Below are positions 31,501 to 40,000 of a stretch of 64,000 nucleotides of DNA, one piece after another. Numbering within the stretch: the stretch's first letter is position 1; the number at the start of each line of letters is the position of its first letter. Source of the DNA: Amoebophrya sp. A120 (lineage: Eukaryota > Sar > Dinophyceae > Syndiniales > Amoebophryaceae); the NCBI GenBank assembly GCA_905178155.1, contig CAJINV010000003.1, forward strand, positions 8,786,179 to 8,850,178, read 5' to 3'. The position numbers and the translations under genes were made by a program. A model generated the notes under the pieces. That model saw nothing but the letters and a program-made list of their open reading frames with translations. It was not told where the DNA came from and made no database searches.

Positions 31501-34500
31501 CACGCCTTTGCCTTTCATTTTATGCATGACAAATCATTTCAACCTTGTCAATTTCAATCCTGACAGTTCCATAAATACCGCCGAGCACGTAATCCGTGGG
31601 GCCCACTTGCACGTATCCTGTGCAAAAGTATCGCATTCGTATAAACGTCAGTCTTGTTGCATTGCAAATCTTTTTCTTAAGGCAAATCCGCATTACAAAT
31701 TTTATTTCTCATGCTGAGAAAATTTGTAATGCATTTATACGAGTACGATACTTTTGCAGTTCATAGCTCGCGGATCTTGACAATCTCAAGCTCGCAAAAA
31801 TTTTTCATGGTCCACTTGGCGAAGGAAAATGCGTTACGTGCAACAGGTTTCCTGCTCCCATCTGTTTTAGATTTCGGATTCAAGCTCCTCAAAAGAAAAC
31901 CGTATTGAAAATGGGCAGATCCGACTCTTCGGTTTGACGAACGGCATGGGCACTTTTTCATTTCTTTCATATATTTGTATGGATGAATCGCCTGCGACTA
32001 CTTCAGGGATTCCCTGGCGACCGAGCGAAACGGGCCCGGCCCTGCTGCTAGTCCGTCGAGTCCATCCCGCCAGCAATGACTAGGAAGGCAGTACTAAGAT
32101 GTTCAAGTGTCCAGGTTTACAACCCTGCCGGCTGATGCAGTGGAGAGAATACTTCTATGTGTGTATCATACAAAATGTACTGCAGCTGCTGACTATTGGC
32201 ACTTGTTTTACGAGGCACATTACTTTGAAGATTACGCCTATATCATGAGCATGTGCATGACGACGCATCACGTACATGTTCCTACTAATGCAACTATTCA
32301 AAGTTCTTGTACCTATTGTGGTCGTTGGGGACTTGGCTTCTTTTTCAATGGACGCAGCACCAGCAGACGACGCGTAGGCGGACGCGTTTTGAAGACTGCT
32401 TACCAGGAAGTTTTTTATGATCTGCTTTCCGCAGTGAGTGTGCGTTACTTCGGGATGAAATTGCACGCCGAAGAAGTTTATGACATGCAAAAATGTCTGA
32501 ACCTGGTTGGTTGAAAAGCCCCTTCGTCATTCAGCTTTCGGAAAAGACGCGTGATTGCTCGGAAGGGCGTCACATGTCTTGCGAAGGCTACTACAGCTTC
32601 TTAACGCCTGCTCCTATTGCGCATGGCAAAGAACAAAGCCGTCCTCTGCCTCTGCGTTCGAGCAATAATTTCTCGTGCGATTGTTGCAAGTCAGCATTGA
32701 AAATTCTGCCTTTGGCTCCAGGTCCAGACCCAGACAGTAGATTTGCGATGCATAAAGTTCTTCTCCTCGTGAAAGATGGCCGCGTGCTCTGTCCTGTGGA
32801 AAAACATACAACCCGTGCCATATTGATATCAGTGAGTCATGCTTAACCGTCTGCGCTACCGAGCCTGCGAAGGTGGGGGTGCGGGATCCATTTCCATGGG
32901 ATGCACATCAAAGCACAATGCTTATTTTTCATCATGCTAATCTGGATGCGTATGCCCAGCAGACAGAGGACGCTTGCGTATCTCATGTGAGTATGGCTCG
33001 TCCGCATGAGCGCCATTATCTGATCATGTTTGGAAATATGTCATGCTGTCATCAAAGTGGTAACACGGTGGATTTTTCGTGATGGGCCTTCACTACCTAG
33101 GCGTGACCATAGTACATAGTACGATATTTGTACTAGTCACGCGTTAGTCCAAGGAGTTCCCTTGACTTTGTGTAGCAGAATGCCCATTTTGACTGTAATT
33201 GACCGGGAACGTCGTAGTTTTTGCACAGGATATACTCGCAGTTATCCGTACTCCCCAAAACCTCAAAACCCGGAGCCATCTTCGTGACTTTGTCGCCGTG
33301 GGACATCCACAATTGACTGCCGGTCGGAACGTCGGAGAACAGACTCGTCGCCGCACTCACGTGGTCGTTCGGATTGTTCTTGCCAAAACGATCAACCACC
33401 TGAAGTTCTGCATACCCAAATTCGCGTTGGCTGTCGAACAAAAAACGTGAACTTTTCATGCCCGTCGTCGACAGAAGTTCTATGTTTTCATACTATTTTC
33501 CAAAACGAAAAACGACAGCGTATGAGCTTTCAATGACATTGAAAAACCTACGATGTTTTTTCTAAAACTAAAACCTAAAACACTAACTACCACCTGTTGA
33601 CAACGGCAGTGGCTGGTTCGTCTAGTTTTTCTTTTTGTATTTCCTTCTCCTTTTCCACAGCATTGCCATTGGAAAACGAAAATCAAAAGACAAATTCAAT
33701 ATAGTGAGTAGATGACCACCACGCCCACCACGAAACGTCGTTGCAGGGATGATGAAACGAGAGCCATACACAGGTCTTGGATCACGAAGATCACCTCCGC
33801 CACACAAACATTCTCATCCATGACCATGCATCCATGGAGTTCCTCCTTCTCGACGTCGTGTGGAAAGTTCAATTTTTTTGCATACTGGGATCCGGGACTC
33901 ACTTTCCCACCAAGCGCCCACATCATCTCTTGCAATCCGTAGCATATACCTATGATTTTCATCATGAAGGTAACCATTGACTTAGAGGATGCATATCGTC
34001 AGTGTAGTGGTCTACTTGCAAAAAGATTGGCAACGCCAGATGCACATCCTGTCTCTAGCATTTATATCGGCATTCTCGATTTTGACACGACGCCCCCCAT
34101 TGATCACCTCTACCTCGGGCTCGGAATATTCTTCAAATTAATAAAGTTGTAATTTCATTTCATACACCAACACCTTATCAAGTTTGACGAGTCCTCTTGT
34201 CCTCGAACAAGTACAGAGACAAGTATCGAGTACTCGCATCGCAATTAAGCTAAAACAAAACGCAAACTATATACTACCTAGGACGGGGATCTGTTTATCG
34301 TAAAGCACTTGCCAAAGCTCCGGCTTCAGGTGCGGGGCCTCCTCTTCGTATACACTACTGGGTCCGCCGGATAGAATGACGGCTTTGGGAGCGAAGCTCT
34401 CCAGATATTGTTCGTCTATCATTTGCAAACATGTCTGGGTCTAGAGATTTTTACCAGGGTTGTCATGCATATTTTGCATGACCAGCGATACCTGCAACGC

Positions 34501-35031
34501 ATGGCCTAGCATCACAGATTTTTGGAGGGCTTCCTGTTGCCTATTCCGCGTGACAAATGCCCCCTCCACGTAGGACAAACCCCAGCAGACATATTTGCAG
34601 TTGATATCGTCAACATTGCGACAACTTATCAGCTCGGAATACGCACCCAGCTCGCGAATCCGCCGGCAGATCAAGTGGGTCACCTGCGATCCAAAGTCGA
34701 TATGGGAGCGTCAGGGCGGATAGAGTCACCAAATAAATGAGAATGGGAGGGTACTAGAGCATGAAGATGAAGCGCGCGAGAGAATAAACTCGCTGCGTTT
34801 ATTCTGGGGGGTGTTTTGATGCCCCACACAGCATTAAAGAGTCAGCATGCGTTCAAAAAGCAATAACGAGTTCAAATGGTGGAAACGAAAATGGAAACGG
34901 AGGTGTGATGATCGCTTTGGCTTTTATCTTAGTGCGGAAGGCTGAAACCGAATCATTTTCATTTTGGCGATTCCCTAACTGACGCTTCCATAGTCAACGA
35001 CTGCAACTTTGTCTCCTGTGATGCCCTCCAT
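19541..35031 (-). CDS. guaA: GMP synthase (glutamine-hydrolysing), about 15 exons over 15.5 kb
   Basis: The enzyme aminates XMP to GMP using glutamine and ATP, the last step of guanine nucleotide synthesis. Exons: 34993-35031, 34607-34695, 34278-34411, 33885-33949, 33232-33480, 32404-32478, about 31766-31838, 31574-31608, 30848-31254, 30084-30114, 29673-29756, 29294-29368, 28843-28983, about 19936-20034 and 19541-19600. The glutaminase half shows [10 protein letters not shown], the nucleophile Cys in GICYGLQ, and [10 protein letters not shown]. The ATP-pyrophosphatase half shows the P-loop SGGVDSSVA and [11 protein letters not shown]. The C-terminal dimer domain has KTVGVMGD and ends [11 protein letters not shown]. 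Length is about 550 residues. Start is the first Met before VAVVD. The link between 33232 and 32478 may hide one more small exon. At least seven introns are inverted-repeat elements. Confidence 0.92.
19601..19935 (-). mobile_element. Intron-forming element, last GMP synthase intron
   Basis: The ends share ATGTCTGAGTCTG, followed by GGACAAG, in inverted orientation. The left end reads TATGCATGGCAAG before it and the right end TATATTCACTGCAAAC. The sequence resembles the element at 34417-34606. No exact target duplication is visible, and the exon boundary is uncertain by a few bases. Confidence 0.6.
22555..24395. repeat. Array of palindromic units (about 82-bp period at its right side)
   Basis: Units pair ATGGAATCTGTAATGCGGAT and its reverse complement around an AAGAACTTCTT-like centre. 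From about 23868 to 24290 five near-identical 82-bp units follow in tandem, each an almost perfect inverted repeat and joined by CGCTTGCAG. Further left (22555-23130) the units are more diverged and irregular. A 37-bp palindrome centred on GTAGTGACTAC occurs at 23608-23652 and again at about 24330-24374, each preceded by the same 45 bp. Confidence 0.9.
23315..23462. repeat. Four copies of a 24-bp perfect palindrome
   Basis: The palindrome TTGTTGAAATGG/CCATTTCAACAA is centred on GGCC at about 23328, 23367, 23406 and 23446, at a period near 40 bp. Spacers such as TTCGGCTTGTGCAAAA appear in alternating orientation. It lies inside the larger array. Confidence 0.9.
24744..25041. mobile_element. 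Inverted-repeat element inside the large intron (TATCCTG...GTCCCC family)
   Basis: The left end is TATCCTGAGCAAAAACGTCC and the right end, reverse-complemented, is TATCCTGAGTAAAAGCGTCC. The inside contains GCATGACAAGTTT-like motifs seen in the related copies. I see no clear target duplication. Confidence 0.7.
25450..25778. mobile_element. Inverted-repeat element inside the large intron (GCAAAA..ATCGCA family)
   Basis: The left end is TATCCTGCGCAAAAATATCG and the right end, reverse-complemented, is TATGCAATGCAAAAGCATCG. The flanks AACCC and CACCC form a 5-bp duplication with one mismatch. The termini match the intron-forming element at 31614-31765. Confidence 0.75.
26243..26521. mobile_element. 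Intact inverted-repeat element with perfect GTTCT duplication
   Basis: The ends TATCCTGTGTAAAAACGTCC are identical in inverted orientation over at least 20 bp and continue to CCACCCCA. GTTCT lies at 26238-26242 and again at 26522-26526. This copy is surrounded by intron sequence, not exons, and seems recently inserted. Confidence 0.9.
26556..26804. mobile_element. Inverted-repeat element inside the large intron (GTCTGGGTCTGG family)
   Basis: The left end reads TATCAAAGGTAAAAGGGTCT and the right end, reverse-complemented, TATCAGGTGCAAAAGTGTCT. Both continue GGGTCTGG. No clear target duplication is seen. Confidence 0.65.
28989..29293 (-). mobile_element. Intron-forming element, GMP synthase (LREAD/NIFISS junction)
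   Basis: The ends are TATGGAGGGA and TATAGAGGGG. The plus-strand flanks are GTCCG and GTCTG, one mismatch. Removal joins ADVLREAD to [11 protein letters not shown] in frame, which matches the family. Confidence 0.75.
29374..29672 (-). mobile_element. Intron-forming element, GMP synthase (HPFP/GPGL junction)
   Basis: The ends are TATGGCCTCCTCAGACGTCC and TATGGCCTTCTCGTCAGACG. The flanks GGGAG and GGGAA share four of five bases. Removal restores [12 protein letters not shown], a highly conserved block of GMP synthases. Confidence 0.85.
29762..30083 (-). mobile_element. Intron-forming element, GMP synthase (IEPL/RMLF junction, GGAAAAATCC family)
   Basis: The ends are TATCAAAAGGAAAAATCCCC and TATTGTGAGGAAAAATCCCC, with the match continuing about 11 bp to CCCCATAT. 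Removal gives [14 protein letters not shown] in frame. It shares its terminus with the cyclase element at 11892-12168. Confidence 0.82.
31260..31573 (-). mobile_element. Intron-forming element at the GMP synthase P-loop
   Basis: AATAC lies at 31255-31259 and again at 31574-31578, an exact 5-bp duplication. The inverted ends read TATGGCAGCGTCAGGATTTA and TATGGAACTGTCAGGATTGA, and similarity continues for about 55 bp to TGCATAAAAT. Removal joins VLGGI to SGGVDSS, the P-loop. Confidence 0.93.
31614..31765 (-). mobile_element. Intron-forming element, GMP synthase (KIRE/QVGP junction)
   Basis: The element is only 152 bp. Its inner inverted repeats share TGCAAAAGTATCG and TCGTATAAA. Minus-strand flanks are CGAGC and CGTGC, one mismatch. 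Removal gives [20 protein letters not shown], as in known GMP synthases. Confidence 0.88.
32479..33231 (-). other. GMP synthase intron, possibly composite
   Basis: The ends (TATATCCTGTGCAAAAAC and TATGACATGCAAAAATG) resemble the other elements, but 753 bp is long for one. It contains a CCAGACCCAGACA motif of another family and, on the minus strand at 32847-32858, TAGCGCAGACGG, a match to the tRNA box A consensus. A small exon completing the segment after NCE(Y) could be hidden here. Confidence 0.45.
33481..33884 (-). mobile_element. Probable intron-forming element, GMP synthase (PGSQ/ELLS junction)
   Basis: The interval starts TATG and ends CATA on both strands, with TTTTCC/CTTTCC matching farther in. 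The frame is kept at phase 0. I see no target duplication, and the join adds about 18 residues not usual for the family, so the right-hand boundary is uncertain. Confidence 0.5.
34417..34606 (-). mobile_element. Intron-forming element, GMP synthase intron 2
   Basis: GACGA (minus strand) flanks both sides exactly (34607-34611 and 34412-34416). The ends are TATCAACTGCAAATATGTCT and TATCATTTGCAAACATGTCT. Removal joins NVDE to [16 protein letters not shown]. Confidence 0.92.
34701..34992 (-). mobile_element. Intron-forming element, GMP synthase intron 1
   Basis: The ends are TATGGAAGCGTCAG and TATGGGAGCGTCAG, the same terminus as at 31260. The plus-strand flanks GTCGA and GTCAA differ at one base. 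Removal gives [14 protein letters not shown] in frame. Confidence 0.9.
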
Positions 35032-35322
35032 CCTGGAGGAAGGCGGTAACTATAGAGGGGACAAAAGGATTGACTTTACGTCAGAGTGCTGCGGCTAGCC
35101 GCCCTAGGGAAACCCGCTGTCATCCATGCAGAGTTGACGCAATGTTCCGCAGTTTTGGCATGCAGAAAGCTCAAATAAAAAATCAACCTTACTTAATGCG
35201 CCAACGGTCTGGAGTGATTTTGATTTCAATTTTTGTGCACACTCTGCATTGTAAAAGATACACCAGGAGCTGCCACTGCGTCCGCGTCGGCAGACCCACA
35301 TGACACGGTTTGCGTAGGCACT

Positions 35323-35747
35323 CTAGACGATCATCAATGACCACATCACCTCCATAGTGACGAGGAGGAGCTGCTGCTCGCTGTGCTGCGCGTCGACGCT
35401 TCTACAGAAGGAGCGGGCTCCTGATGCAACATTTGCCACAAAAATCGAGACTGTTAAACCGGTAAATGCGTTGTAGTTCAATATTGTTTTCCATTCAAAC
35501 TCAAAAACAATACTGCCTAACAAGGAAAACAAAATCCACGAAGAACATGATTGAAAAGCAAATGCGGAAAAGAAGAAGCTAGACTAGTAAGTCCTTCCTG
35601 CTCCTCGTCCTGCAACTGTCCTACGTTGATACTGGCAGGCTGATAGTATGTGACCGCGTTCTGTTCTTCTTCTTTTCCCGAACTGCTACAGCTAGTACGG
35701 AGTATCGAGTATTTCAAACAGAAGCTCTTAAAGTGTAATGCAGTCAC
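35323..35747 (-). CDS. Possible exons of a small unrecognised gene
   Basis: A frame at 35517-35747 (CSSSGKEEEQNAVTYYQPAS...) and another at 35323-35540 (...FEWKTILNYNAFTGLTVSIF... ending VMWSLMIV before a stop) have protein-like composition. The second holds one hydrophobic segment. They lie between the GMP synthase start (290 bp away) and the stop of the gene at 36081. Splice joins were not established and no family is recognised. Confidence 0.3.
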
Positions 35748-35901
35748 CGAATGTACCTACTAAAAGTGCAAGTAGCTGCAAGGTTGCGGCTGGAATACGA
35801 TGAATGCCACTGTCGTATTGCTGAAACTTGCCCTCGTACTTTTGGAATCAGCATTTGACTCTGCTCTCGTGTTGATTTTTTGATGATCATATTCAGAAGT
35901 G

Positions 35902-36080
35902 AGAGTGACGATCGACTTCGACTACGTGATCGATTTTTACATCGGCGCGCGCGAGTACGCAAATACTAATCGTGATCTGCAGCTTTTCCCAGGATTGCAC
36001 GACAGACTAAAAAGTCTTACTCTTGACAGACTGGCTGCACGACAGGCGGCGAACAAGCTGAAGCACACTGCACATGTAAA
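35902..36080. other. Short unassigned spacer
   Basis: No coding or RNA signal is recognised here. The open frame on the plus strand is short and lacks motifs. Confidence 0.3.
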
Positions 36081-36960
36081 TTAGTCTTCGGCGGTCATCT
36101 CTTCAGCGCGCTCTGCCATCTCCTCCATCATTTCATATCATTCCAATCCTCTGCGTCCTCTGGCAGAAAAAGGATACTGGTGGTAAGTAACTTCAGTTTG
36201 TTTGTAGTTTCTTTATCTTTTACAAAAGTTACATAAACCTTGATTCCAGTGCCAGTTTGTCGGCCATAGTTCCGGTTCCGCGCACACTTCCGCCCCTGTC
36301 TCACTACATAATACTAACTCCTATTGCCGGCGTCGGTTTCGGTTTTGCTAAATATCGTTCGTACACGTAAAAGATAACCATAGTCCTAATTTCGACGCAC
36401 CTGCTCAAGGGCGATCGCATCCGAGATGACCACAGCAAGGTCTCCTCGCTGACCCTGCTCAGCGGACCACTGGAGCATATGTGTAAATTAAGGTACTTTT
36501 GTTCTCAATCTCATTTCTGATACTCACTATTTCAGCTTGGTAATCGTAAGGGAATAAAATAGCAACACTCTCAAAAGTAGGATGGCAGCGCGGCTCCAGC
36601 CCGAGTGGGCAGAGCGACGTGGTCATACTCTCAGCTACAGAGTTGATCGACGAGCAAAGGCGTTGTCCATCGAGCCAATTCTGTTGTCAAACCTAACTAC
36701 ATTGATATTACTGGCCTCCGCTACGTAGCGGATCTTGTTTGTACTTTTTTGTTCTGACGCAAGTACAGTCTGTTGCTTCCTTCTGTTCATCCTGCTTTGA
36801 GAGGCTCTCAAAGAAACTACTACTTAGATCCTGGACGTACAAAGTGATCTTATTTTCAGGCTTACTGCTGCAATCTTTTCAATCGTAACTCTCGAATCAA
36901 AGCTATGATCTCGTGCAGAAAAGGGATCATGGAGGAAAACTTCTGTATACTAGGGATGGA
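36081..36960 (-). CDS. Small multi-exon gene, unrecognised product
   Basis: Several minus-strand segments look coding. One is about 36866-36950 (EVFLHDPFSARDHSFDSRVT..., then GTAAGCC). One is about 36665-36790 (TNKIRYVAEASNINVVRFDN... MDNAFARRSTL, then GTAGCTG). One is 36402-36468 (WSAEQGQRGDLAVVISDAIA..., CTCCAG before, GTGCGT after). The last is about 36081-36170, where one frame gives DAEDWNDMK and another gives an acidic tail MAERAEEMTAED before the TAA at 36081. The VVISDA segment resembles the inner strand of an alpha/beta fold, but I cannot name the family. Frame relations among the exons are only partly settled. A perfect palindrome, CCGCTACGTAGCGG, lies at about 36717-36730. Confidence 0.5.
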
Positions 36961-37073
36961 GATGATAGTACAAGTACGACTTGCTGGTGGCAAGAAATTA
37001 CTCATCAGTACTATATATCAAGTATAGTATTTGCATTTATATTTAATGGGCTTCAGTACAACTCTTTGGGTCT

Positions 37074-40000
37074 TCACTTTTTCTCGATATGAAGCTTCGC
37101 CCAATTGCTTTTTCCGCTGATGGTTTCGTCCGTGATCTTCAGGACCGTGTGCTCGAGCACATGTGAGGCGCAGTTTGTGAAGAAATTTTCGAGCCGAATA
37201 TCGCCATACTGCTCGAGCGTATCCGCCCAATACTGTTCCGCACGCAGTACCGGGTCTTTTTCGATTTCATGACGATCCTGGTCCTCCTCGCCGCCCTGAA
37301 GAACAGCAACATCACCACCGCGGGTACGTTGAGTGTTTGTGTTGCTGCTGCTGCTGGCGTTCGCCTTGCTTCTATCGGAGGTATTGCTTGCACCCAAGAG
37401 TGCACTGGCTGCGGCTGCGCCCCCCACTTCTGCTGCTTCGCTTGCACCGGTGCCCCCGAAAGAGCTTGAGGAGGTTTTGGTCCCCGCAGCCGAAGGCGAC
37501 GAAGAACCGCGTAACGGTGGCCGCAACTTCATCTCCTCGGCGCGCGACACGCCTGCGAATAAATCTTTGTCCGGAAAATCCATCAGCAGGGCGCTCCGTG
37601 GGAGGGATACTCTGGATCCGGTATCGGCGTCGGAATGATCCCTATGAAAGTGAACAACTGGTGGTACTCTAACTCTCCGTCCCGCCCTGTTCTGGAACAA
37701 GAAAGCAGATACTCACTCATATTTATACCGCATACCGCTACCGCATCGGAATAAGAAGAACTAGAACAATGTGGCGGGAAATACAGAGTTTGGTGACGTC
37801 GAATTCGCGATGCCCATGGAATTGAAATTGGTGTACTAATAAATTACTAACTTGCTTTTCTTTTTTCATTATAAATGTGTGGGGTTCATGGGGCACTTGT
37901 CGTTGTCACCAGACAACGTTGACGATCACGACAGCCCCAGAAGCGCCGTTGTAGTTGTACACATTCTTTTTTCATGGGAGTTCTATTCTTGGCCTTTTCC
38001 TCGTTTTGATGCATCGCAAAGGACGAGTATGAGAAGCACACGGACGAGCAGGAGTGTCACGAGTTGTCCGCTATCGTAAGCTTTTCCTCGTTCTTCATGA
38101 GGCCTCGATGACGAGGAGGAGGAAGAGCCCCCGCTCGCCCCAGCAACAACGTCGATGGGCGGAGGCAGTACAAGCGGATCAGTCCTCTGCTTGACGCGCA
38201 GCTCCGGTAGCCCCTCAAGTACCGATGGTCTGGCGCCGGTGGTGGGATCGAGCTGCGAGAAATACGGTGCAGGTTGCGCCGCTTGTTGCGCAAGGAAATC
38301 CTTGAAGGAGTCCCCGTTCAAAAACACACGCATTCCCTCGATGATGTTGTCGCACACGGTCGCGAAGTCTTCCTTTGGCTTGCTCGAAGATGAGGACGTC
38401 GCAAGTGCGGCTTGTGGTTCTCCATCTCCGCCTTGAATCACCATGGATCCTATTCGTGCCGGCTGGGATGGGGAAGATGCCTCCACTGCCCCTCCTGCTT
38501 GCACCAAGTGCTTTTCCCTCGGAAGAGCTACCGCAAGGTCGCTGCTCTCCTCTGCTCGGCATGCGACGGACAATCGCACAAACAGCGGAAAACTAGCGAG
38601 GGACTCCCCAGTCTGTGGCAACGAAGCAGTGTGTCCACCTGGTGTGATGTTGTGTTTCCTATTATGTCACTAAAAATAGTTGTACAAATTGATAACTAGC
38701 AGCTCTCGCATTCATGCCCCTGATTCTGCAGCCTGTGTTGTTGATCTGATGATCATATTAATCCTCTTCCCCATTGCAGTAGCAGTTGCAGAAAGTGAAT
38801 GACCAAAGAGCATTTTCATTTTCATGCAGCTGCAGCTCGAGATAAAGTCATTAAAGATGTAGATAGTTGAAGCTACGCCTACTACTAAGTAGAGGCTGCC
38901 GAAGAACTCTACTAAGTAAAGGTCTTCGGCAGCCTGAGTTGCTGGGAGGGAAACGGTGGAAAGCAGCGTCCTACTCATGCAATTACTTACATAAGGAGCT
39001 GCCGCCCGATCCATATTTGAGTGAGTGAATGAATGAAGATGACAGACACAAACTGACGGTGTTGGATTGCTAAAACAGCAGCGACAAACAGGCCTACGTG
39101 AAATCAAAAAACAATAAACAATATCAGATATCAACTCTCCCAGATGATCATGATGATGACGAAAAGTAGAGGCTAGAACTACAGTACGAGTCACTACTTA
39201 CCTTGACTGTGAAAAGACTCCGACAGCACTTGGCTGAAGCCAAGGTTTTCCTTATCTAGGTCATCTGTCTTCGTTTCCTGTTCGCGCGACCTGAGGAAGT
39301 TCTGCTCAAGCTTTTTGTAGGCACGGCGGGGCGTGAGATTCGAGATGTGGGAGGAGAGCAGTGCCGTTCGATCCAGACTGCGATTTAGGTACTTCTGACC
39401 CGCGGCTGTGCTCATGAGCGCGCGGAAACGCGCGACCGTGAGGCGGTTTACAACGGAGACGTGTCGATTTGCAAAGTTGTGAGGATCATAGGTTGGCTCG
39501 TGTACTGCGTCGGTATGCGCCGCGAAAACCTCCTCTTCTATCATCGGCCGCTCCCACGGATCTGGACCCGGTGGCGGTGGTGGGTGCAGCAGTTCCCACG
39601 ATATCTGACACTCTAAATCCCCGACCAATTCCAGTGGACCTAGGAGTAAACCAGAGTTGTAGATGTTGAAAATATAAATAATTCACTCATTAACTACATA
39701 AAAAGCAAATGCTTTTGATGACTAGCTTAATTCTGTACCAGTTCCAGCAGTTCATCTCATTATATTTTGAAAAAATGTTCGCTTCGTCGCCTCTTTCTTC
39801 ATTCGCATTCTGAACAATGATCATGAAGCAAAAGAGCCTCCTCCTGGACCTCCTACATATAATTATAAAAATACTCAAAAATAAACACTACATGTACATT
39901 TTCCAAGAAGGACCACCGGACTTACCTTCGATACAGTGGAGCCGGAAAAGAATCATCTGGTGCGTCCCGGGATAAAGCGTCCCGGACTCCGGTGTGATGG

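Noticed and set aside
32815-32870. A tRNA gene on the minus strand
   Set aside because: TAGCGCAGACGG fits box A, but the downstream box B is poor, and neither acceptor nor T-arm pairing forms. At most it is a decayed tRNA-derived fragment.
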